A stretch of 64,000 nucleotides of DNA, from the NCBI RefSeq assembly GCF_041227145.1, contig NZ_JBGFSP010000003.1, positions 2,480,001-2,544,000 of the forward strand, written 5' to 3'. Both the position numbers and the translations under genes were made by a program. The stretch is from Bacteroides sp. AN502(2024). GTDB lineage: Bacteria; Bacteroidota; Bacteroidia; Bacteroidales; Bacteroidaceae. Shown piece by piece: positions 8,172-15,636 of this stretch (positions are counted from its first letter, which is position 1; each line of letters starts with the position of its first letter). The notes under the pieces are model-generated. The model saw nothing but the letters and a program-made list of their open reading frames with translations, searched no databases and had not been told where the DNA came from.

Positions 8172-9233
8172 TTATTTATAAACTTGTATCGGCAATTCTC
8201 CTTTGAGTGCTCCTATGGCATTAAATGCCAACGATTCCATTTCATTCTCTCCCGGGTAAACGTAGATGGGAGCCAGGAAAGAGATTCTTTTTTTCAGTCT
8301 TGAAACCACATAATCCGAATAGGCGATGCCTCCTGTCAGAAGGATAGCGTCTACTTTCCCACAAAGCACGGTAGCGCCGGCACCTATCGCTTTGGCAACA
8401 TTGTAAATCATAGCATCCAGTATCAGTTCCGCTTTTTTATCTCCCTCCTCGATAGATTGGATAATGACGGGAACATCGGTCGTACCTAGATGAGCATTCA
8501 GTCCGGCGCGTCCGGAGATACGTTTTTTTAATTCGTCTTTGGTGAATTGACCGCTAAAGCAAAGGTCGATCAGTTGACCGGCGGGAAGTGTGCCGGCGCG
8601 TTCCGGTGAGAAAGGACCTTCACCGTCCAATGCATTGTTGGCGTCAATGGCCCGTCCGTGGTGATGGACCGCGACAGAGATGCCACCTCCCAGATGGCAG
8701 ATGATTAAATCCAGGTTTTCGTATTGGGTTCCCTGCTCCTTGGCAAAGCGGCGTGCGATTGCTTTTTGGTTCAAAGCATGCCAGATCGTAATCTTTGGCA
8801 TTAAAGGAGAACCTGTAATGCGTGCTATGTCTTCCAGTTCATCCACCACTCCCGGGTCGGCAATGAAAGCCGGGCAGCCGGGTAAGGTAGCTGCCAGTTC
8901 GTTGGCGATCAAGCCTCCTAAGTTACAGGCATGGGTACGCATGGCATGTACGGTATCACGTTGCATGGCCTCATTTACCTCATATACTCCTCCCGGTATC
9001 GGTTTTACTAAACCGCCGCGTCCGATGATGGCATCAAAAGAAAAAGGTATCCTGTTGTTTTCCAATTCTTGTAACACCAGTTTCTTTCGGAATTCAAACT
9101 GGTCTATCACTTCGGGAAAAGCGGAAAGTTCTTCTACTGAATGTTTTATATTGCTGACGAACAGAGGAGTGTCATTTTCGTAAACCGCTATTTTGGTAGA
9201 GGTAGAACCGGGGTTGATAACCAGAATTTTCAT
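8172..9233 (-). CDS. buk: Butyrate kinase
   Basis: A 353-residue ASKHA-fold kinase of normal butyrate kinase length. It opens MKILVINPGSTSTKIAVYEN (the phosphate-binding motif), continues with GRGGLVKPIPGGVYEVN and CHLGGGISVAVHHHGRAID, and ends with an adenosine motif LLTGGIAYSDYVVSRL. It interconverts butyryl phosphate and butyrate with ATP formation; branched-chain acyl phosphates are also possible substrates. It lies 25 nt downstream of the phosphotransacylase gene, forming the classic ptb-buk pair. Start set at the ATG before KILVINPGS. Confidence 0.95.
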   Translation of the reverse strand: MKILVINPGSTSTKIAVYENDTPLFVSNIKHSVEELSAFPEVIDQFEFRKKLVLQELENNRIPFSFDAIIGRGGLVKPIPGGVYEVNEAMQRDTVHAMRTHACNLGGLIANELAATLPGCPAFIADPGVVDELEDIARITGSPLMPKITIWHALNQKAIARRFAKEQGTQYENLDLIICHLGGGISVAVHHHGRAIDANNALDGEGPFSPERAGTLPAGQLIDLCFSGQFTKDELKKRISGRAGLNAHLGTTDVPVIIQSIEEGDKKAELILDAMIYNVAKAIGAGATVLCGKVDAILLTGGIAYSDYVVSRLKKRISFLAPIYVYPGENEMESLAFNAIGALKGELPIQVYK

Positions 9234-9258
9234 GAATAGTAGGTTTTTTGTGGTGAAT

Positions 9259-10218
9259 TTAGAATGATGAGCCGGTGATTGGGCTGATTTGTTTCCTGCA
9301 TTTGCAATCTCCTGATACTTGTAAGCATGCCATCGCAATGCTGTAATATTTGGACAAGCCGGAATCGCTACGGGATGGAAGCACTACAGGGCAAATGGGT
9401 CCTTGCAGCAGTCCTGCCATTTCAGCCTGTGCAAACAGAGAAACGGATTTGTAGAATGCATTACCCGATTCGATGTTCGGGAATATCAAGACATCCGCTT
9501 GTCCGTTGATGGGAGATATAATCCCTTTAATATCACCACTTGCCTGTTCGCAGGCAGTACGTACATCCAGCGGACCGTCAATAATCACATCTCCGAATTC
9601 TCCCTCCTCGGCAAGTTCTACGATATTCACATAATCTAGTGAATGAGGGAACTTGGCACTCACTTTTTCTGTGCAGTGGATCAACGCGACACGCGGTTGT
9701 TTGATGCCGAAGTGGCGGCAGGTACAGATCGCATACCAGATCATTTCTATGCGTTGCTGTAGCGTAGGACGCGGGATGACAGCGGCATCCGAGAAGAAAA
9801 GCAGTTTGTGGTAAGTCGGAATTTCCATCACAGCCAGATGCGTGAGGATTTCCCCTTTCGGCAACAGACCTTTTTCTTTGTCGAGTATAGCATGCAGTAA
9901 GTTGTCGGTATTGATAATCCCTTTCATCAAAATATCCGCTCCTCCTTCACGGACAATGCGGACAGCTTCGCGCGCCGCTTCATCCGGATTTTCTATGTGG
10001 ATGGTTTTTATGTATTCGGGATATTGTTTGAGCATAGGATATTTCTTCAGAATGGTAGAATCTCCAATCATCAGAAATTCAGCAATTCCTTCTTCCAAAG
10101 CACGGGAGATGGCATATTCAGTGTTAGGGTCGTTCGCGCAGACCACGGCGATTCGTTTTCTATGGTTTAGTGTTTTAAGATGCGCCGTTAATTGGGCAAA
10201 ATTTAGAATAGGTTCCAT
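9259..10218 (-). CDS. ptb: Phosphate butyryltransferase (phosphate acyltransferase)
   Basis: A 319-residue member of the phosphate acetyl/butyryltransferase family: KRIAVVCANDPNTEYAISRA near the N-terminus, IMKGIINTDNLLHAIL in the middle and ADVLIFPNIESGNAFYKS toward the end. It swaps CoA for phosphate on butyryl-CoA to feed the kinase encoded next. The start at MEPILNFAQL is chosen; a longer frame upstream is low-complexity and lacks family similarity. Together with buk it gives ATP from acyl-CoA. Confidence 0.94.
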   Translation of the reverse strand: MEPILNFAQLTAHLKTLNHRKRIAVVCANDPNTEYAISRALEEGIAEFLMIGDSTILKKYPMLKQYPEYIKTIHIENPDEAAREAVRIVREGGADILMKGIINTDNLLHAILDKEKGLLPKGEILTHLAVMEIPTYHKLLFFSDAAVIPRPTLQQRIEMIWYAICTCRHFGIKQPRVALIHCTEKVSAKFPHSLDYVNIVELAEEGEFGDVIIDGPLDVRTACEQASGDIKGIISPINGQADVLIFPNIESGNAFYKSVSLFAQAEMAGLLQGPICPVVLPSRSDSGLSKYYSIAMACLQVSGDCKCRKQISPITGSSF

Positions 10219-10358
10219 AACGTTAGATTTTGAGCAAATATCAGAAAAATGATTGAAAAAATAACGATTATAACCCGAAAAAATGCATCCATTATGTAAC
10301 ATTTTGCTATATTTCATTTGTTTTACCTGTTGGATGTGCGTGGAACCGTTTTTTCCTG

Positions 10359-10366
10359 TATTTTTG
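10359..10366 (+). promoter_or_regulatory. -7 element of the LD-carboxypeptidase gene
   Basis: TATTTTTG fits TAnnTTTG and lies 32 nt before the ATG. Confidence 0.5.
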
Positions 10367-10398
10367 CACACAAATCCCCCAATAAAATAAGAACATAT

Positions 10399-11307
10399 AT
10401 GGATATTCAATTTCCTCCCTTTTTGCAGAAAGGTGATAAAGTGGTTATCGTATCACCTTCGAGTAAGATAGACCGGCAATTCCTGAAAGGAGCCAAGAAA
10501 CGGCTTGAATCATGGGGTTTGAAAGTGGCTATAGGAAAGCATGCCGGAAGTTCATCGGGAAGATATGCCGGAACAGTCGGGCAGCGGCTCAAGGATCTGC
10601 AGGATGCGATGGACGATCCTAAGGTGAAAGCTATTCTTTGTAGTCGCGGAGGCTACGGGGCAGTACATTTGATCGATAAGATCGATTTTACGGCTTTTCG
10701 TGATCATCCGAAATGGTTATTGGGCTTTAGCGATATAACAGTCCTGCACAATCTGTTTCAGAAAAACGGATATGCGTCCCTTCATTCATTGATGGCCCGT
10801 CATCTTACGGTGGAACCTGAAAACGATCTTTGCGCAAACTATCTGAAGGATATTTTATGGGGAAATATTCCTTCTTACACGTGCGAGAAGCATAAATTGA
10901 ACAAGCAGGGGAGTGCACAAGGCGTTTTGCGTGGCGGTAACATGGCGGTAGCTTACGGTTTGCGTGGGACTCCTTATGATATTCCGGCGGAAGGGACTAT
11001 ACTGTTTATTGAAGATGTTAGCGAACGTCCGCATGCCATCGAGCGTATGATGTATAATTTGAAGCTGGGAGGCGTACTTGAAAAATTGTCCGGACTGATT
11101 ATCGGTCAATTTACGGAATATGAGGAAGACCATTCGCTGGGTAAGGATTTGTATGCCGCTTTGGCGGATTTGCTAAAAGAGTATGATTATCCCGTCTGTT
11201 TCAATTTCCCGGTGGGGCATGTGACTCATAATCTCCCGCTTATCAACGGTGCCAAAGTGGAACTTGCGGTAGGAAAGAAAAATGTGGAACTGAAGTTTAT
11301 ATGTTAA
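10399..11307 (+). CDS. ldcA: LD-carboxypeptidase (peptidase S66)
   Basis: A 302-residue cytoplasmic S66 peptidase. Catalytic elements are visible: RGGYGAVHLID, the nucleophile serine in LLGFSDITVLH (about residue 115), the glutamate in LFIEDVSERPHAIERMM and the histidine in FPVGHVTHNLPL. It removes the terminal D-alanine from murein tetrapeptides during wall recycling, so it would serve the muropeptide pathway encoded at 27-44 kb. No signal peptide is present. It is followed by an M28 peptidase gene in the same direction. Confidence 0.93.
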   Translation: MDIQFPPFLQKGDKVVIVSPSSKIDRQFLKGAKKRLESWGLKVAIGKHAGSSSGRYAGTVGQRLKDLQDAMDDPKVKAILCSRGGYGAVHLIDKIDFTAFRDHPKWLLGFSDITVLHNLFQKNGYASLHSLMARHLTVEPENDLCANYLKDILWGNIPSYTCEKHKLNKQGSAQGVLRGGNMAVAYGLRGTPYDIPAEGTILFIEDVSERPHAIERMMYNLKLGGVLEKLSGLIIGQFTEYEEDHSLGKDLYAALADLLKEYDYPVCFNFPVGHVTHNLPLINGAKVELAVGKKNVELKFIC

Positions 11308-11377
11308 TAATCCATTCCATCTGAACGATGCTGTGGTGAAAATGACTAATTTTGAGACCTTAATAGATAAAAGGACG

Positions 11378-12373
11378 ATGAGAAAGAAAACTATGATCGT
11401 ATTAATGAGTGCCTTTTTGTTATTATCAGCATTCTCTTGCGGTGGCGGTAACAAGGTAAACCGTATGAGTGAACAAAATGAAGAAACTGTGGTGAATGTA
11501 CCTCATTTTGATGCGGATAGTGCTTATTTGTATGTAAAGAACCAGGTGGATTTCGGACCTCGTGTTCCCAATACCCAAGAACATGTTGCCTGTGGTAATT
11601 ATCTTGCCGGTCAGCTGGAGACTTTCGGGGCACAAGTGATTAATCAATATGCCGATTTGATTGCTTATGACGGGACGTTGTTGAAAGCGAGAAACATTAT
11701 CGGTTCTTATAAGCCGGAAAGTAAAAAAAGAATCGCCCTGTTCGCACATTGGGATACACGTCCATGGGCGGATAACGATCCGGACGAGAAGAATCATAAA
11801 ACTCCGATTCTGGGCGCGAATGATGGTGCCAGTGGCGTGGGAGTGTTGCTCGAAATAGCCCGTCTGGTCAATCGGCAACAACCGGAATTGGGGGTTGACA
11901 TCATTCTCTTGGATGCCGAGGATTATGGTGCGCCACAGTTTTACACGGGGCAGCATAAGGAGGAGTTCTGGTGTCTGGGATCGCAGTATTGGGCACGTAA
12001 TCCTCATGTACAAGGATATAATGCACGTTGGGGCATCCTGCTCGATATGGTAGGAGGTAAAGGCAGCGTGTTTATGAAAGAAGGATATTCGGAAGAATTT
12101 GCTCCGGACATCAATAAGAAGGTCTGGAAAGCAGCAAAGAAGGCAGGTTACGGAAAGACTTTCATGGATGGAAACGGAGGATTTGTAACGGACGACCATT
12201 TGTTCATCAATCGTCTGGCACGTATAAAAACGATTGATATCATTCCATACAATCAGGAAGGTGACTTTACCCCGACATGGCATACAGTCGATGACGATAT
12301 GGAACATATTGATAAGAACACGTTGAAGGCAGTGGGACAGACGGTATTGGACGTGATTTACCATGAGAAATGA
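11378..12373 (+). CDS. M28 family / glutaminyl cyclase-like zinc lipoprotein
   Basis: A 331-residue exported protein; MRKKTMIVLMSAFLLLSAFS with Cys 21 is a lipoprotein signal. The zinc-site motifs of the M28/glutaminyl-peptide cyclotransferase group are present: FAHWDTRPWAD, ILGANDGASGVGVLLEIAR, LLDAEDYGAPQ and a late histidine in TWHTVDDDMEHID. Glutaminyl cyclases turn N-terminal Gln of exported proteins into pyroglutamate; in Bacteroidota many proteins become N-terminal Gln after signal cleavage. An aminopeptidase role cannot be excluded from motifs alone. Confidence 0.88.
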   Translation: MRKKTMIVLMSAFLLLSAFSCGGGNKVNRMSEQNEETVVNVPHFDADSAYLYVKNQVDFGPRVPNTQEHVACGNYLAGQLETFGAQVINQYADLIAYDGTLLKARNIIGSYKPESKKRIALFAHWDTRPWADNDPDEKNHKTPILGANDGASGVGVLLEIARLVNRQQPELGVDIILLDAEDYGAPQFYTGQHKEEFWCLGSQYWARNPHVQGYNARWGILLDMVGGKGSVFMKEGYSEEFAPDINKKVWKAAKKAGYGKTFMDGNGGFVTDDHLFINRLARIKTIDIIPYNQEGDFTPTWHTVDDDMEHIDKNTLKAVGQTVLDVIYHEK

Positions 12374-12392
12374 TATACCATGAGAAATGATA
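12359..12392 (+). repeat. 17-bp tandem duplication across a stop codon
   Basis: TACCATGAGAAATGATA occurs twice in direct contact (12359-12375 and 12376-12392). The first copy holds the stop codon of the M28 gene. This looks like a recent slippage event without coding effect. Confidence 0.8.
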
Positions 12393-12483
12393 TAATAAGG
12401 TGTCGATATACCGGTGTGCCGGTGTTGAATGCGGCATCTGTTATTCGCACATTGGGCTATTGTCTAATTAAATAATTACTATA

Positions 12484-12912
12484 ATGTCAATTAATGAACT
12501 ACAAGACGAAGTGATTGCGGAATTCAGCGACTTCGACGATTGGATGGACCGTTATCAATTACTTATTGATCTGGGAAATGAGCAGGAACCACTTGAAGAG
12601 AAATATAAGACGGAACAAAATTTGATTGAAGGATGCCAGAGTAGAGTATGGCTTCAGGCAGATGAGGTGGATGGCCGGATTGTTTTTAAAGCGGAAAGCG
12701 ATGCTTTGATTGTAAAGGGAATTATTGCCTTGTTGATTAAAGTACTTTCGGGACATACTCCTGATGAAATCTTGAATGCAGATCTTTATTTTATAGACAA
12801 GATCGGGCTGAAAGAGCATCTGTCGCCAACGCGCAGCAACGGTTTGCTGTCGATGGTAAAACAAATACGAATGTATGCATTGGCATTCAAAGCGAAAGGA
12901 GGGGCTGTCTGA
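12484..12912 (+). CDS. sufE: SufE-type cysteine desulfuration protein
   Basis: The 142-residue protein has the SufE fold signature: a helical N-terminus (QDEVIAEFSDFDDWMDRY), the active-site cysteine in LIEGCQSRVWL (about residue 51) and the conserved SPTRSNGLLSMVKQIR helix near the C-terminus. SufE takes persulfide from SufS and passes it to the Fe-S scaffold. The last codons and the stop (AAAGGAGGGGCTGTCTGA) run into a palindromic repeat, so the repeat supplies the protein's extreme C-terminus. Confidence 0.94.
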   Translation: MSINELQDEVIAEFSDFDDWMDRYQLLIDLGNEQEPLEEKYKTEQNLIEGCQSRVWLQADEVDGRIVFKAESDALIVKGIIALLIKVLSGHTPDEILNADLYFIDKIGLKEHLSPTRSNGLLSMVKQIRMYALAFKAKGGAV

Positions 12913-13168
12913 CAAGTCCTGTCTTAACGATTTTGAGGCTGTCTGACAAGCTATATCTTAACAATATCGAGGGTGTCCGACAAGTCCTGTCTTAACAATA
13001 TCGAGGGTGTGTCATAATGCCTGAATATAAAGATTTACCCCTGCTACAGATAGCTATAGCAGGGGTTATTTCTTCAAAAAGGGAATTTTGACACACCCTC
13101 GATTTTCAATTTCCGAGACTTGTCAGACCGCCTCGACTTCTAATTGCTGAGATCTGTTAGACCGCCTC
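12901..13168. repeat. Nested palindromic intergenic repeat, copy 3
   Basis: A composite palindrome between two convergent genes. Left side: three 34-bp half-units (12901-12934, 12935-12968, 12969-13002), each starting near G(A)GGSTGTCYGACAAG. Centre: a different element (13003-13100) with ends GAGGGTGTGTCA / TGACACACCCTC and an inner ACCCCTGCTA / TAGCAGGGGT hairpin. Right side: two 34-bp half-units (13101-13134, 13135-13168) ending GACCGCCTC. It overlaps the sufE stop and ends 4 nt before the stop of the CPBP gene. Confidence 0.85.
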
Positions 13169-13172
13169 TTCT

Positions 13173-13952
13173 TTATGCCCGTTTGGGGGAAGTCAGACGG
13201 TGCATCATCTGTATGACACCGATAAACAGGAGGATCGACCCGAATAGGGTGATGAGATAGGGGGTACCGCTCATCAGATCGTCCATGTTTTCTGCTTCGG
13301 GATATCGGATGCTAAGATACACTGCCAATGAGTTGTTTAGTATATGCATGAATGTGCAAGGTATCAGGCTGTCTGTCCGGTAATAAGTCCATGCCAGCAG
13401 GATACCGATCAGAAATGCCGGAAGGATTTGGGCGGGATTTATATGAAAGACACCGAACAGAAGTGCGGAAATCAGAATGGCCCGGGTCGGATTGTATTGT
13501 TGAAGTAAGGCCCGGGTGATGGCTCCGCGGAATAACAACTCTTCAAGTACGGGTCCTACGACAGCTATTGCAAGAATACCGCCCCAGCCGGATTGGAGAA
13601 TGTCGAAAGATTGTTTCATGATATTGGGAATCCAATCCAACAGACTCATGAGTGAGGAGACTACAAATCCGCAAGTGAGGATGGCGATGGCACTGCAAAC
13701 CAGATAAGGGCCCGATACGGGTAACCATGTCTCCCTCTGTTTACTGATATAACCGGCTTTCCATAGATAAACACCCATCATGATCTGACCGGCGAGCTGT
13801 GCCGGAATCAGGACCATTTGCGTCAGAACGACTCTATCCAGATTTCCCGTGGTGGCCCACAAATAGATTGTGCAGGGAATCATCATCAGGATCGGAGCAA
13901 TGATCTGCGCAATGAGAAGGTATATCAATACTAATTTGATCGCTGTTTTCAT
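13173..13952 (-). CDS. CPBP family intramembrane metalloprotease
   Basis: A 259-residue polytopic membrane protein with about seven hydrophobic segments. The family motifs are clear: VGPVLEELLFRGAI (EExxxR, motif 1, about residue 135), GVFHINPAQILP (motif 2) and TFMHILNNSLAVY (motif 3), which together hold the zinc ligands. These CAAX-prenyl-protease-like (Abi) proteins cut substrates in the membrane; bacterial targets are mostly unknown. It is the last gene of the ATPase-HAD-ribF run and starts 7 nt after the stop of a 24-codon micro-ORF. Confidence 0.9.
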   Translation of the reverse strand: MKTAIKLVLIYLLIAQIIAPILMMIPCTIYLWATTGNLDRVVLTQMVLIPAQLAGQIMMGVYLWKAGYISKQRETWLPVSGPYLVCSAIAILTCGFVVSSLMSLLDWIPNIMKQSFDILQSGWGGILAIAVVGPVLEELLFRGAITRALLQQYNPTRAILISALLFGVFHINPAQILPAFLIGILLAWTYYRTDSLIPCTFMHILNNSLAVYLSIRYPEAENMDDLMSGTPYLITLFGSILLFIGVIQMMHRLTSPKRA

Positions 13953-13959
13953 CGGTTTT

Positions 13960-14034
13960 TTATTTAGTGGTAAAGAAGCTATAGATAAACATCGCTAACA
14001 TCGATATGACTATTACCACCAAAGAGATGCTCAT
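13960..14034 (-). CDS. 24-residue single-helix membrane micro-protein
   Basis: A very short reading frame wedged between ribF and the CPBP protease gene. Its ATG overlaps the ribF TGA as ATGA (14031-14034) and its stop lies 7 nt before the protease start. The peptide starts MSISLVVIVISMLAMF and ends with two Thr and a Lys, that is, one hydrophobic helix with a basic tail. Exact stop/start overlap, in-frame spacing and membrane character argue for a real translated product coupled to ribF. It might be a small partner of the intramembrane protease. No family is recognised and translation is unproven. Confidence 0.5.
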   Translation of the reverse strand: MSISLVVIVISMLAMFIYSFFTTK

Positions 14035-15002
14035 AAATGGCTTTTGCATAAGAATCTGTTTTTAAGAATTGTTTCTGTCTCTTCAGCATCCTTATGGAGC
14101 TGTGTAATTAACTCGTCGATACCGGATAATTTCAGTTCGGGGCGTATCCGTTTGACAAACGTAAGCCGGATGAATTTATCATAGATGTCGGAATGAAAGT
14201 GGAGGATATTCACCTCGATGGTCCGGTCCGGTCCGTTGTCGATCGTTGGGCGGACACCTATATTCAGCATCCCCATATACGTTTTTCCATCCAGTGTCAC
14301 CCATACGGCATATACGCCATCGGCAGGAACCAGTTTGTCGGGATCATCCACTCGTAGATTGGCTGTCGGGAAACCTATTTTTCTGCCTACCTGATAGCCA
14401 CCCACTACCCTTCCGTCAAGGAAATACTCATATTTCAGACAATGGGCGGCCCTATCAACCTTTCCCTCCAGAAGAAGTTGTCGGATCAGGGAAGAGCTTA
14501 TCGGAACGTCGGGCTCATTCCCCCCGGCTATATGGCCGGTATACGCTTGTGCGCGAATCACCTCCATGCCAATTTCTTTCCCATAACGCACATAATCTTC
14601 GAAGCCTTCGCTGCGGTTGTGTCCGAACCGATGGTCATAGCCGATCACCAGATATGTGACCCGATAACGCTCTTTTAAGAGCCGCGTCATAAACTCACGG
14701 GCGGTGAGCCGGGAAATTTCGGGAGTGAAGTCGAGCAGCAGGCAGTAATCTACCCCGATGTCTGCAAGCAGGCTCGTTTTCTCTTCGGGAGTAGTCAGCA
14801 GTTCCGGACGATACTTGGCATTCATCACTTTTCGGGGATGAACCGGAAAGGTTACCAATGCAGAGCGTACACCTTTCGTGACGGCTATCTCCTTCACTTG
14901 CCGAATCAGATAGCGATGTCCTGCATGCACCCCGTCGAAGAAACCGATGGTAGCTACGCAGGGTTCGAGGGGCGTTGCCGGTGTGTCACGTATAATCTGC
15001 AT
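14031..15002 (-). CDS. ribF: Bifunctional riboflavin kinase / FAD synthetase
   Basis: The 323-residue enzyme has both domains: the FAD synthetase half begins VATIGFFDGVHAGHRYL (nucleotidyltransferase HxGH-type motif, about residue 24) with LVIGYDHRFGHNRSEGFEDY, and the riboflavin kinase half carries GRVVGGYQVGRKIGFPTANL and the flavin-site NIGVRPTI. It makes FMN and FAD from riboflavin in the cytoplasm. It starts 10 nt after the HAD gene and its stop overlaps the start of the micro-ORF. Confidence 0.96.
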   Translation of the reverse strand: MQIIRDTPATPLEPCVATIGFFDGVHAGHRYLIRQVKEIAVTKGVRSALVTFPVHPRKVMNAKYRPELLTTPEEKTSLLADIGVDYCLLLDFTPEISRLTAREFMTRLLKERYRVTYLVIGYDHRFGHNRSEGFEDYVRYGKEIGMEVIRAQAYTGHIAGGNEPDVPISSSLIRQLLLEGKVDRAAHCLKYEYFLDGRVVGGYQVGRKIGFPTANLRVDDPDKLVPADGVYAVWVTLDGKTYMGMLNIGVRPTIDNGPDRTIEVNILHFHSDIYDKFIRLTFVKRIRPELKLSGIDELITQLHKDAEETETILKNRFLCKSHL

Positions 15003-15012
15003 ATCTTTCCGT

Positions 15013-15636
15013 TTATTGAAGGTTAAACAGATGGCTCCAGTCTTCGCCCGCTTTCGCCGTATAGGTGGAGATTCCTACATTCCGGGCTGTTTGACAGTTG
15101 ATTTCAGAATCATCGATAAAGAGGGTCTCTTCCGGTTCGATGCCAGTGTCGGCTATGACAGCCTGGAAGATCTCCGGTTCCGGCTTGGCCATTTTCATTT
15201 CAAAAGAGAGGAATGCCTTTTCAAAATAATCTTCCGCCTTAAAGGTGCGGTAAGGAAACAAATGAGCGCATGCCCATTCCCAATGAATCGGGTTGGTATT
15301 GCTCAATAAGTAGACGACATATTTCTCGCGTAATTTTAATAATAAATCAAGCTTTTGGGTGGGTATGTCTACCAGAAAACTATTCCAGGCTGCATCTATC
15401 TGCCCGTCGCTAACGGCTTTGCCTATCATTTTACGAACTCCGTCGCGGAATTCGGCAGCTGTAATCAATCCTTTCTCCTGTTGCATCAGGATTCCGTCCG
15501 GATGCCGGATATCCAGCAAGTCGTCCACGTTGGGGACCCCCAGCTTCCGGAAGTTCTCCATGCAACGTTGCCGGTCGAGATTGATCAGCACACCCCCCAA
15601 ATCGATCAGCAGGTTTTTGATTCCTTTATTTTCCAT
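15013..15636 (-). CDS. HAD superfamily phosphatase (YihX-like)
   Basis: A 207-residue HAD-IA hydrolase. Motif I is LLIDLGGVLINLD with the nucleophile aspartate near residue 10; motif II lies in YLLSNTNPIHW; motifs III/IV are seen as KPEPEIFQAV and TLFIDDSEINCQTA. Proteins of this type dephosphorylate small sugar or nucleotide phosphates; given the ribF neighbour an FMN or precursor phosphatase role is possible but not shown. The start at MENKGIKN is chosen; a start 33 nt upstream would overlap the ATPase gene by 44 nt instead of 11. Confidence 0.87.
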   Translation of the reverse strand: MENKGIKNLLIDLGGVLINLDRQRCMENFRKLGVPNVDDLLDIRHPDGILMQQEKGLITAAEFRDGVRKMIGKAVSDGQIDAAWNSFLVDIPTQKLDLLLKLREKYVVYLLSNTNPIHWEWACAHLFPYRTFKAEDYFEKAFLSFEMKMAKPEPEIFQAVIADTGIEPEETLFIDDSEINCQTARNVGISTYTAKAGEDWSHLFNLQ

